Positions 1 to 7,167 of a DNA stretch of 34,716 nucleotides are shown here, piece after piece. This stretch comes from Paludibacteraceae bacterium (lineage in GTDB: Bacteria > Bacteroidota > Bacteroidia > Bacteroidales > Paludibacteraceae), in NCBI GenBank assembly GCA_017551025.1, contig JAFZNG010000030.1, positions 1 to 34,716 of the forward strand, written 5' to 3'. Both the position numbers and the translations under genes were made by a program. How positions within the stretch are numbered: position 1 is the stretch's first letter; each line of letters opens with the position of its first letter. The notes beneath the pieces are model-generated. The model was not told where the DNA came from, made no database searches, and saw only the letters and a list, made by a program, of their open reading frames with translations.

Positions 1-100
1 ATATCCCGTACTTTTGTGCTAATTCAGCATAAGTTAGATCACTTGTTTCGTACTCATGGATGATTGCCATCCGGTCGACTTTTGTTGTTTTGTACTTCAT
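1..100 (-). CDS. Transposase OrfA N-terminus (partial)
   Basis: The reading frame starts at ATG 100-98 and runs off the left edge after 33 codons. The visible part, with MKYKTTKVDRMAII at the start and then LTYAELAQKYGI, looks like the helix-turn-helix of IS3-type OrfA proteins, which bind the element's ends; OrfB would supply the DDE catalytic domain outside the window. It lies about 40 bp inside the proposed element end, as expected. The call rests on a short stretch, so another HTH transposase family is possible. Confidence 0.6.
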   Translation of the reverse strand, partial: MKYKTTKVDRMAIIHEYETSDLTYAELAQKYGI

Positions 101-141
101 AAGGACACCTTTTTAGTGTCAACTTATTTCAGGATAAGACA
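1..141 (-). mobile_element. IS3-like insertion sequence, one end (truncated by window)
   Basis: The minus strand carries the start of a transposase ORF (from 100 down to 1) preceded by a short leader. The likely outer end is TGTC at 141-138, followed inward by a segment containing AAATAAGTTGACA. A TG-starting terminus next to a short HTH-type first ORF fits IS3-family elements. The other end lies outside the window, so family and target duplication cannot be confirmed. Confidence 0.6.
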
Positions 142-159
142 CTATGGTCCAAATCGGAT

Positions 160-202
160 TTGGACGGAAGGGAAGAAAGAGGAAGGGCTAATGGACGAAG
201 GG
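160..202. repeat. Purine-rich degenerate repeat (heptad-like)
   Basis: Non-coding purine-rich tract just outside the IS end. Its right part (GGCTAATGGACGAAGGG, 186-202) uses the same GCTAATG and ACGAAGG units found in frame in uvrA (13674, 13933, 14644) and at the end of the AraC gene (30907). The periodicity is imperfect here. Confidence 0.5.
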
Positions 203-215
203 AAAAAAATGACAC

Positions 216-263
216 GAGAAAAGTGAGAAAAGTGAGAAATTCTCAAAATTCTCAAAATTCTCA
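216..263. repeat. Nonamer tandem repeats in inverted arrangement
   Basis: Two copies of GAGAAAAGT (216-233) are followed by about three copies of AAAATTCTC (ending at 263). The second unit is nearly the reverse complement of the first, so the block can fold into an imperfect AT-rich hairpin. It lies in the 294-bp gene-free stretch between the IS end and the first terminator, where I see no gene. Confidence 0.65.
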
Positions 264-307
264 TGGTAAAAATAAAACATTGGTGTAGGGAGTAATAGGC
301 ACAAAAA

Positions 308-341
308 AAGCGTCCCTCCTTTTCGACAAGGGGGGACGCTT
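308..341 (-). terminator. Rho-independent terminator
   Basis: The arms AAGCGTCCCTCC (308-319) and GGGGGGACGCTT (330-341) pair over 12 bp with one G-T wobble around a 10-nt loop. On the minus strand the stem is followed by a run of seven T (307-301). It ends the transcript carrying the 557-residue secreted protein and the 49-residue peptide. Confidence 0.85.
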
Positions 342-394
342 GAGAAAAAACTTTATCCTTGATTCCTCACGACATGCGTGAGAGCGTTCTCGGA

Positions 395-544
395 TTAGTC
401 TACATCACCAGGGATGTCGGTAGAAGGGGTAGAACCACCACCTGCACCAGAAGTAACACCCAAACCAATCGACGGGCCTTGCATCAATCCCATGGAAGCC
501 CATGTGGCCAGTTCCGTGCTCGGAGCAATATAATTCTTTTTCAT
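395..544 (-). CDS. Small 49-residue Bacteroidales-type peptide
   Basis: An ORF of 49 codons starting at ATG 544 and ending in TAA at 395. It begins MKKNYIAPSTELATW and ends in a Gly/Ser/Thr-rich stretch and an acidic tail (IPGDVD). Many Bacteroidales genomes carry short proteins that start MKK-x-Y-x-x-P and have a Gly-rich end; their function is not known to me. It begins 50 nt after the stop of the upstream secreted protein gene and ends 54 nt before a strong terminator, so it is probably the last gene of that transcript. There is no signal peptide or membrane segment. I infer that it is expressed from its start context, its position and its resemblance to that peptide type. Confidence 0.65.
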   Translation of the reverse strand: MKKNYIAPSTELATWASMGLMQGPSIGLGVTSGAGGGSTPSTDIPGDVD

Positions 545-594
545 TTTCTTTATATCAATTTTAAAAGGTTTCACAATTAAGAGATATATTACTC

Positions 595-2268
595 TTATTT
601 AACTACTTGACCCTGTACGGTGTAAACTACGTCGCCGCGGCGGATGTAGAGTTGACCATCCTCGCCCATGAACTTAACAGCCTTAACGCTCTCAGCCTCT
701 ACGTTCTCAACAGCCGTAGCATTCTGCTCCTGGTTGAAGACCATGCGGATGCGTTGCGGTGCAGAAGTAGTAGAAATGGCAGTCATCGGCAAGAATGCTT
801 TACCCGCCTTAAAGGTGGTACCGTTGTAAATCCACAGTTCATTGCCATGCAGGATGTAGGCCTCTGTAAAGCTTTCTGTCTCCCATGCTTTAGCCGGCTT
901 AAGAAGGTTCCCCATTACATTAACAGCATCTGCTATAGATTTGTACAAATTCAAGTTAACACTAGCTTCAGTTTCACTATAGAGAATCAAACCTGCTTCT
1001 TTCGGAAGGATACCTCCTGCTTCAGCAACTTTCGTAAGATTCAATGCATCGTTAGTCATTCCTCCTGTTGCAATCCATGCAGTCACACCTTCAGGAAGCA
1101 CAACGTTATAGTTAGGACTGGAGAAAGTTGCAAGACCATAACTGTTGAGCATTGCAACGCAACCTTCAACAACCTCATAACCATTCGCAGTCTGCTCAAG
1201 AGCACCTTTAGTCGGATCAAGATACTCTGAAATGTCTGTAGAGAAAGTACCACCGGTAATAGTTCCGTTAAGAACAACTTGCTCCTGCACCTCACCGGTC
1301 ATATCAATATTTCCAGTGATAGTACCACTTTCGATTATAATATTCTCAGTCTTGGATTGCGATGCATCCGTCTTAACTTCATTGATAGCATAACCAGTGC
1401 CATCCGTAGTTTGGCTTTCTATAGTTGCGTTATCAGTCACATGCAATACCATACCTCCCGCATAGCCATTTTTCGAGTCTTGGATAATAGCACATCCATC
1501 GCCTCCCGTGTAACCATTACCATTAGCATCAGGCTCCACATAAGTTGTAGCCGTGGCCAAAATGTGAGCATTATCACTTACCTCGATTATACCGGCTTTT
1601 GCGTAGATACCAGTGGTTCCAGATACATTTCCTTTAATGAACCATTTTCCATAGCCTGCTGCATAGATACCAGCATAACCGGATCCTGCAACTACTGTTC
1701 CATTCACATAAATTTCAGGAACATTGCCTGTCGTCTCATTTACATTACCATTAATATAGAGGCCTGTCTTGGCGCTCGTAACATGGCCATTAACTATCAT
1801 TTTAGCGCCATAAGCAGAATGTCCGTTAGCGGTAACAAAAAGGATATAATCACTATTGGTACCAACGATATTAACATTCTCACCAACTTCAAGAACCGAA
1901 TAATTCTCAGCAGCAGGATCCGTCGAACCTTTTATTACAACTGCATCTACACGACTAGTAAAAGTACCAGTTCCTGTAATAATTAATTTTCCATGCCAAA
2001 CTCTAAAAACAGGATCCGTGTATCCTTTTAGGTTATAACCATTCAAATTCAGAGTAACCTCTTGACCATCTTCAATGATGAGAGGATTTGCAGTGTGCTC
2101 TGCCAACAACTCAACATCATTTGTCAAGGTGATTGTTCTTGTAGACGGAATGTTAGTGAATGCGCTCACCAGATCAGCAGGAGTTCCTACACTCTTGTCG
2201 TCAGCCCAAGCGTTTGCGCCCATCAGCAACATAGTTGCCATCAGCACGAGAGAATAAATTTTTCTCAT
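595..2268 (-). CDS. Secreted beta-helix-like protein with type IX-like C-terminal tail
   Basis: A 557-residue protein. It has an N-terminal signal peptide (basic MRKIY, a hydrophobic core, then ANAWA before DD). Residues of roughly 40-350 are rich in short Gly/Asn/Thr beta strands (for example KLIITGTGTF and repeated GT-I segments), which suggests a right-handed beta-helix like pectate-lyase-fold adhesins. A Bacteroidales-type module follows (ATFSSPNYNVVLPEGVTAWIATG), and the protein ends LYIRRGDVVYTVQGQVVK. That tail resembles those of three other secreted proteins in this window and probably directs outer-membrane export or anchoring by the type IX system. No catalytic residues are recognisable, so an adhesin or surface role is a guess. 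The promoter is unclear; TTGCTTTG at 2349-2342 is a weak −7 candidate. Confidence 0.8.
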   Translation of the reverse strand: MRKIYSLVLMATMLLMGANAWADDKSVGTPADLVSAFTNIPSTRTITLTNDVELLAEHTANPLIIEDGQEVTLNLNGYNLKGYTDPVFRVWHGKLIITGTGTFTSRVDAVVIKGSTDPAAENYSVLEVGENVNIVGTNSDYILFVTANGHSAYGAKMIVNGHVTSAKTGLYINGNVNETTGNVPEIYVNGTVVAGSGYAGIYAAGYGKWFIKGNVSGTTGIYAKAGIIEVSDNAHILATATTYVEPDANGNGYTGGDGCAIIQDSKNGYAGGMVLHVTDNATIESQTTDGTGYAINEVKTDASQSKTENIIIESGTITGNIDMTGEVQEQVVLNGTITGGTFSTDISEYLDPTKGALEQTANGYEVVEGCVAMLNSYGLATFSSPNYNVVLPEGVTAWIATGGMTNDALNLTKVAEAGGILPKEAGLILYSETEASVNLNLYKSIADAVNVMGNLLKPAKAWETESFTEAYILHGNELWIYNGTTFKAGKAFLPMTAISTTSAPQRIRMVFNQEQNATAVENVEAESVKAVKFMGEDGQLYIRRGDVVYTVQGQVVK

Positions 2269-2299
2269 TTGATTTTAATTAATTTTTAGTTAATACTGT

Positions 2300-2313
2300 G
2301 AGGGTTTCCCCTC
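2300..2313. other. Small stem-loop in leader
   Basis: GAGGG (2300-2304) and CCCTC (2309-2313) pair around a 4-nt loop, upstream of the 557-residue protein gene. It has no T run, so it is more likely a leader structure than a terminator. Confidence 0.4.
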
Positions 2314-2340
2314 GGTTATCTATAATTGGTTGATTTGTTA

Positions 2341-2451
2341 TCAAAGCAAGTTGTTATGCCTTAGCCAATTTTTCCCTTGAGGAGTCAGGCAGTAAAGCAG
2401 GAAAATGATGCAAGGCACACCTACTGTTAAAAAAACTAAAAATACTCCCAT
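2341..2451 (-). CDS. Small single-span membrane protein (36 aa)
   Basis: The ORF runs from ATG 2451 to TGA 2341-2343. It begins MGVFLVFLTVGVPCIIFLLY, one hydrophobic helix of about 20 residues, and continues with a short basic tail (CLTPQGKNWLRHNNLL). A clear AAGGAG Shine-Dalgarno, unusual for this phylum, lies in the last codons of the upstream gene, and only one base separates that gene's stop from this start. This tight coupling with the upstream small membrane protein supports a real gene and a shared role. The function is unknown. Confidence 0.7.
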   Translation of the reverse strand: MGVFLVFLTVGVPCIIFLLYCLTPQGKNWLRHNNLL

Positions 2452-2452
2452 A

Positions 2453-2683
2453 TTATTCTCCTTTCTTTTTATCGGTTAAAATCAATCCTACGCACAGTGC
2501 GGATAGTGCGAGGGAAAGACCAAGGATATAAATCAATATCTTATTGTTGTCTAAATCTTTAAATAACGACGCGATAACCACACCAGTCATGACATACTTG
2601 GAAATATCTATCAAGTAATTACTTAGCTTTTCTCGCCTTGACTTTCCATTAGTTATTTCCGCTTTCTTTTTTACGGTTGTCAT
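2453..2683 (-). CDS. DUF6722-like small membrane protein
   Basis: A 76-residue protein with a basic N-terminus (MTTVKKKAEITNGKSRREK), a first hydrophobic helix around YVMTGVVIASLF and a second around IYILGLSLALSALCVGLIL, then a Lys-rich end. The pattern 'YLIDISKYVxTGVVIxSLFKDL' matches my memory of the DUF6722 family in Bacteroidales, whose function is not known. It is transcribed from the promoter at 2719-2750 and is followed after one base by another small membrane protein, so the pair may form a membrane complex. This last point is inference. Confidence 0.7.
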   Translation of the reverse strand: MTTVKKKAEITNGKSRREKLSNYLIDISKYVMTGVVIASLFKDLDNNKILIYILGLSLALSALCVGLILTDKKKGE

Positions 2684-2718
2684 ACGCGCGTAGTTACCTT
2701 ATAACATAAAATCCGGCG

Positions 2719-2750
2719 CAAAGGTACAAAAAAAAATCCATATACGCAAA
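2719..2750 (-). promoter_or_regulatory. Bacteroidota promoter for the small membrane protein pair
   Basis: On the minus strand a TTTGCGTAT element (from 2750) is followed by the −7 box TACCTTTG (2726-2719). The predicted start of transcription is about 30 nt upstream of ATG 2683. Confidence 0.8.
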
Positions 2751-2778
2751 TATTTTTTCACTTTTTTCGTAGAAAAGC

Positions 2779-2810
2779 AAAAAAATGCACGCGAGAGGTG
2801 CATTTTTTTT
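2779..2810 (-). terminator. Terminator, possibly bidirectional
   Basis: AAAAATGCAC and GTGCATTTTT arms surround the loop GCGAGAG, with A and T runs on either side. It ends the transcript of the 1246-residue protein and four-helix-bundle genes. A near-identical hairpin ends the hipBA operon at 7094-7125. Confidence 0.85.
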
Positions 2811-2835
2811 GGTGTAGGGTGTAGGGTGTAGGGTG
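2811..2835. repeat. Heptad array GGTGTAG
   Basis: Three and a half copies of GGTGTAG between the terminator and the stop codon of the four-helix-bundle gene. It is the inverted partner of the array at 3218-3242 (23 of 25 positions complementary). Confidence 0.85.
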
Positions 2836-3201
2836 TTATTCTTGTGGGAGATATTTTGAGCGGAGCGTAGATAACTGTCTGCTTATGGAATTAATCTTTG
2901 ACTCCACTTCTAAAAATTGTTCTTGACTAACATATCCTAGATCCACAGAAATATCCAGTTGGCTTTCCACTTCTTTCATTGAAGCATAAGCAATCTCCAA
3001 GAAATGGACCTTCTCTTTGGCTGAGTAGCGACTCATCCCTTCGGCAATATTTGACGTGACAGATATAGCAGCACGGCGTACTTGATCGCAAAGGGCATAG
3101 CGCTCTTCTGCCGGAAAAAACTTGAGCAGTTTATACACCTCTATCACCCATGCTTTGGCATCTTGATAGACATTCAACGTCCGATATGAGTATTCGTTCA
3201 T
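2836..3201 (-). CDS. Four-helix-bundle protein (23S intervening-sequence type)
   Basis: A 121-residue, wholly alpha-helical protein. It shows the family hallmarks LNVYQDAKAW near the N-terminus, then LCDQVRRAAISVTSNIAEG and a later FLEIAYASMKEVESQL. These match the family first found inside 23S rRNA intervening sequences and now known as free-standing genes in many Bacteroidota; its biochemical role is unknown. It begins 39 nt after the 1246-residue gene ends and shares its promoter and terminator. Inverted heptad arrays directly follow the stop codons of both the preceding gene and this gene, so the gene looks like an inserted cassette. The cassette idea is inference. Confidence 0.88.
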   Translation of the reverse strand: MNEYSYRTLNVYQDAKAWVIEVYKLLKFFPAEERYALCDQVRRAAISVTSNIAEGMSRYSAKEKVHFLEIAYASMKEVESQLDISVDLGYVSQEQFLEVESKINSISRQLSTLRSKYLPQE

Positions 3202-3217
3202 ATAGTATATATTTATA

Positions 3218-3242
3218 CACTCTACACCCTACACCCTACACT
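3218..3242. repeat. Heptad array CACCCTA (inverted partner)
   Basis: CACTCTA, CACCCTA and CACCCTA in tandem, abutting the TAG stop of the 1246-residue gene. It is the reverse complement, with two mismatches, of the array at 2811-2835. Confidence 0.85.
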
Positions 3243-6200
3243 ATTCCACCAGGACGCCGGTAGGCGTATAGGTCTTGTCGCCACGGCGGATATAGATCAT
3301 GCCATTGATTAGGACCTTGATTGCCTCGTAATTACCACGTATATTGTCTAGGATGCCATCGGTCTTGGGAGTAGCGCGATAGGTTGCCGTATAGGTCGCG
3401 TCGCTTGTCACCTTCGTCAGTCGCGGACTCCAGCCGGCGAACGTATAGGTATATTCCTCGTCCGGCTCCTTGGTCGGCACGACGGCCGTACTCGGTACTT
3501 GTCCGTACGCCACCTCAGCCCGATCGAGCTCCGTGCCGTCCTCATCCAGGAAGATAATAGTATAACTATTTACCGTACTCTCATACGTTGCCGTATAGGT
3601 CGCATTGCCGTCCACAACCGCCAACTCCGGCGTCCAACCGGCAAAGGTATAGGTATATTGCGCCGTACGCGGACGGACGGGTTCCGCACCGTCGTAGGAC
3701 GGCATCGTGCCATACGGCACGTTGCTGCGCTGGAGTTCGGAGCGGTCGTAGTTGCGGAAGATAATCGTATACTCGTTATAATGCACCGTATAGGTGGGCG
3801 TATAACTGGCATCGTCCGTCACCGGCGCGATCTCCGGATACCAGCCTGCGAAACTATAGTAGCAATGCTCCTCTGCGTTGCGACCGGGGATATAGTTGGT
3901 GGACGGCGTCGCACCGTACGGCAAGGTCATCCGATCGATCTCCGTCACGCCATCCTCGAAGTAGAAGATGACGGTATAGGTATTCACTACGCTGTCAAAG
4001 ACAGCGGTGTAGGTAGCTTCGCCCGTTACGGCTACAGGCGCTACATCCCAACCCACGAATGAATAACTATATTGCGCATCAGAGGGTTGAGAGGGGGTGG
4101 CGCCGGTATAGGTCGGCACGAGGCCGTACTCTACTGCCGTGCTCTGGAGCACCTCATCGCCATTCTTGAAGGTGATAGTATAGGTTTTCTTCGTCGCAGT
4201 GAACGTCGCCGTATACGTCGCCTCGCCCGTTACTGCCACCGGCGTTAGATCCCAACCGCTGAAGGTATAGGTATACTCATCGGTCTCCGGTTTGGTCGCA
4301 TCCGCATGCGTGGGGACAACGCCGTACAATACCATCGTCTGGTCGATTTGCGTGTTATCGTCGTTGAGCCAGGTGATCGTATAGGTATTAACCGAACAGC
4401 CATATATGGCTGTATACACTCTATCTTCAGTTACGGCACTGAGTTCACTATCCCAGCCGTTGAACGTGTATGTGTATTGTGCATCGGCGTTTTTAATAGG
4501 TGTAGCGCCATTGTACGTGGGTATGACTCCGTACTCTACCGAAGTGCTTTGAAGAACCTCATCGCCATTCTTGAAGGTGATGGTATAAGACCTTGTGGTA
4601 GCGCTATACGTAGCGATATAGGTTGTATTGCCGGTAACGGCGCTCAGTTCTTTATCCCAACCGCTGAACGTATAGGTGTATTGCGCATCTTCTTCGCGCG
4701 ACGGCTGCTCCCCCGTAAAGGAAGGAACCTGCCCCTCTTCCAGTCTCGAGGAAGTGATCTCCGTTCCATCGTAGTCCACAAAGCGGATCGTGTAATAATG
4801 CAGGTCGCAAGCATACATATAATGTTGGAGTGCATAGGATGTTACTGCACAGTTACTACCGGTAGCGTCCAACTGCTCACGAAGCCGTCCTCCTTCCGCA
4901 TCAGCATCATAGGTGGTTTTGTTGATTGAGGTCATACACCATTGACTATCTGATGCTACCCATCCGTATCTCATCGTTTCGATAGTTCTACCCTTGCTGT
5001 CATAGGTATTTATTACCTTGGTATCGTAATACCAACCGGCAGTCTTATTGTACCGCCAATCGATTTGCTCCTTAATTTTACTACCCTCATAGGTATAATC
5101 GTGTCGGAGCATTCCTATCCATTGCCAATCGGTATAATCCCATTTATACGAATAGGATGTTACTTTTATGCCATTCTCATACACATCTTCCGAACTTGAG
5201 AGCCCTTCCCAATCATTCTGAGTTGCATTCCATTTATAAGAAGAAGTCTTAACTTGACGATTTGTTGCATCATACGCTTTCTCCGTTCGCGAAATGCCTA
5301 CCCAAACATTAGCTGTTTTATTCCAAGTTAAATAATCATTCAGGGTTTCTAAATTCTTATTGCCGTCCTTATAGGCATAGTGGCGACGTACATTATTTAT
5401 CCACCCAGTATTGTTCACCCAACTATAGGTATCCGACTGAGTCACATTGCCCGATGCATCATATTCCTTGGTTTCCCGTTTTACACCCTTCCACTTATTC
5501 GTGGTAGACGTCCATTTCATCGATACATCTTCCGTCATCAACTCCTTTCCAGCAATCGTAGCATATGCCAGTTCACGAGTCGTGGAGTCCGTTGAGATCC
5601 ACGCAGAGCCATTCAAAACAGTAACTACCGATAAAGTATTGATATTCTTTGCATCATAGGTATTAACCGTCCTTGCGCTGTCCTGCCATGCACCATTTCG
5701 CCATGCCCGTGCATAGCTCTCCATGAGACGAGTAGATTGATACGTGTTGGTTACTTGCGACACGTTCACCCAAGCCGAACTTTTCCAAACCGACTTCGTC
5801 TGTACGCTAATCCGAGAACTAGTACCATCATACTGGGTTTCGGTTTTGGTATTATGCACCCAGCCGTTCGACCATTTCCATACGATTTCCGAAAGCACAA
5901 GCGTACCAGAATAGGTTTTGGAGGTACGCGTCTTACCCACCCAAGCATTACTCCAGGTATAGGTCGCGTTATCCATCACGTTATCACCATCATAGGCATT
6001 CGTAATACGCGTATTATTCTGCCAAATCTTCGAAGTATTATTCCACTTATAGGCAATATGCTCGGTCTCTTTCTTTTGGGCATTGAACGTAGCCGTATAT
6101 TTAGAAGACCCCTTCCATACGCCATTGGTCATACCTGAATATTTTTCCTCCAGGACCTTGTTTCCAGCGGCATCGTAGTTATAGACATTCTTGGTACTAC

Positions 6201-6981
6201 CCACCCAAGCGCCGTTGGAATAGGACGAGTAATATTCATACAACGTTTGAGCGCCCGAGGTGTTGTAGTCATAAACAAACTTAGACGAGCCCACCCAAGC
6301 GCCATTGGCATAACTGCCGTACAGGACATCCAAAATCAACTGACCGGCGGCACTGTAGGTCTTCTCACGACGTTGTCCATGCTCCAATTGACCTGCCGCA
6401 TTGCGAGCGTAAGTCGTATATTCCGTCTCACGTCCTGCTGCGTCATAGACGTAAGTCTGCTTAGATACCGCAGACCACGCCCCGTTGAGCCAGTCGAAGA
6501 CCGTCGTAGCCGTATTCTTACCATCCGTAAACTCATACTCGGTCTTTGCATTACCTATCCAATTGGAGGTAGTATTATCCCAAACATAAGTAGAAGTCAT
6601 CACCTGAATACTACCCTCGTACCGATCTTCCTTCTTCGTCTTGCCGACACGTGAACCATCCGCATTGACGGTCCAAACAACTTCGCTGATGGTATGACCG
6701 GCATCGTCATACGCAAAGATGGTCACTTCCGTTAGTACCGAGTCGATATTAAAGATGAAAATAGAATCTGTAGGACAAGATGCTGCGGCGGCAGAGCGCA
6801 TCGGCGCACGCAGCACCTCAGGATTAACAGGCGCCACATACCACTCGGGATCGGAAATCGTATCCACCGACAGCGTATCTGTCATCAGCGTATCTGTATC
6901 GAAAACCAACTCATTTGCCCACAACGAGACACTGCTTAGCAACTGCGTCACCAGTATCAGGATGGCACTCAATCGTTTCAT
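3241..6981 (-). CDS. Large secreted repeat protein: YD-like array, seven InlB B-repeats, type IX-like tail
   Basis: A 1246-residue surface or secreted protein. A signal peptide (to about residue 23) precedes a spacer and then, from roughly residue 75 to 720, an array of about 40-residue repeats with the pattern 'NGAWVG...VYxYDAAGN', resembling YD-type beta-sheet repeats. From about residue 740 to 1205 there are seven repeats of 67-70 residues (YTITF...YG..P......YTYTF.GW...VT....YTATY), the Listeria-Bacteroides (InlB B-repeat, Flg_new) family. It ends GMIYIRRGDKTYTPTGVLVE, the tail shared with three other proteins here. No enzymatic domain is visible; InlB-type repeats usually make stalks in adhesins. 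It is first in a two-gene transcript from the promoter at 7035-7066. It is not an Rhs toxin: no Rhs core or C-terminal toxin follows the array. Confidence 0.85.
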   Translation of the reverse strand: MKRLSAILILVTQLLSSVSLWANELVFDTDTLMTDTLSVDTISDPEWYVAPVNPEVLRAPMRSAAAASCPTDSIFIFNIDSVLTEVTIFAYDDAGHTISEVVWTVNADGSRVGKTKKEDRYEGSIQVMTSTYVWDNTTSNWIGNAKTEYEFTDGKNTATTVFDWLNGAWSAVSKQTYVYDAAGRETEYTTYARNAAGQLEHGQRREKTYSAAGQLILDVLYGSYANGAWVGSSKFVYDYNTSGAQTLYEYYSSYSNGAWVGSTKNVYNYDAAGNKVLEEKYSGMTNGVWKGSSKYTATFNAQKKETEHIAYKWNNTSKIWQNNTRITNAYDGDNVMDNATYTWSNAWVGKTRTSKTYSGTLVLSEIVWKWSNGWVHNTKTETQYDGTSSRISVQTKSVWKSSAWVNVSQVTNTYQSTRLMESYARAWRNGAWQDSARTVNTYDAKNINTLSVVTVLNGSAWISTDSTTRELAYATIAGKELMTEDVSMKWTSTTNKWKGVKRETKEYDASGNVTQSDTYSWVNNTGWINNVRRHYAYKDGNKNLETLNDYLTWNKTANVWVGISRTEKAYDATNRQVKTSSYKWNATQNDWEGLSSSEDVYENGIKVTSYSYKWDYTDWQWIGMLRHDYTYEGSKIKEQIDWRYNKTAGWYYDTKVINTYDSKGRTIETMRYGWVASDSQWCMTSINKTTYDADAEGGRLREQLDATGSNCAVTSYALQHYMYACDLHYYTIRFVDYDGTEITSSRLEEGQVPSFTGEQPSREEDAQYTYTFSGWDKELSAVTGNTTYIATYSATTRSYTITFKNGDEVLQSTSVEYGVIPTYNGATPIKNADAQYTYTFNGWDSELSAVTEDRVYTAIYGCSVNTYTITWLNDDNTQIDQTMVLYGVVPTHADATKPETDEYTYTFSGWDLTPVAVTGEATYTATFTATKKTYTITFKNGDEVLQSTAVEYGLVPTYTGATPSQPSDAQYSYSFVGWDVAPVAVTGEATYTAVFDSVVNTYTVIFYFEDGVTEIDRMTLPYGATPSTNYIPGRNAEEHCYYSFAGWYPEIAPVTDDASYTPTYTVHYNEYTIIFRNYDRSELQRSNVPYGTMPSYDGAEPVRPRTAQYTYTFAGWTPELAVVDGNATYTATYESTVNSYTIIFLDEDGTELDRAEVAYGQVPSTAVVPTKEPDEEYTYTFAGWSPRLTKVTSDATYTATYRATPKTDGILDNIRGNYEAIKVLINGMIYIRRGDKTYTPTGVLVE

Positions 6982-7034
6982 TATCTTATTGCGCGAGACT
7001 AATCAAATTATTACAAAAAAACAATATTCGGGCG

Positions 7035-7066
7035 CAAAAGTACAAAAAATATCCCAAATACGCAAA
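7035..7066 (-). promoter_or_regulatory. Bacteroidota promoter for the large repeat protein
   Basis: On the minus strand TTTGCGTAT (from 7066) and the −7 box TACTTTTG (7042-7035). The spacing matches the other promoters here. Confidence 0.8.
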
Positions 7067-7093
7067 TAAAATACACAAATTTCACCGAAAAAC

Positions 7094-7125
7094 AAAAAAA
7101 ATGCACACGAGAGGTGCATTTTTTT
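7094..7125 (-). terminator. Terminator of hipBA
   Basis: AAAAATGCAC and GTGCATTTTT arms around the loop ACGAGAG, flanked by A and T runs. It differs from the hairpin at 2779-2810 by one loop base. Confidence 0.85.
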
Positions 7126-7167
7126 GGTGTAGAGTGTAGGGTTTATGGTGTATGGTGTATGGTGTAT
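7126..7167. repeat. Heptad array GGTGTAG / GGTGTAT
   Basis: Six heptads (two GTGTAG-type, one GGTTTAT, three GGTGTAT) fill the space between the terminator and the hipA stop codon, touching the stop's last base. Confidence 0.85.

Noticed and set aside
2300-2313. Terminator before the 557-residue secreted protein gene
   Set aside because: The stem is only 5 bp and no T run follows on the minus strand.
3241-6981. Rhs/polymorphic toxin from the YD-like repeats
   Set aside because: There is no Rhs core box or variable toxin domain, no immunity gene follows, and InlB repeats with a sorting-like tail occupy the C-terminus.
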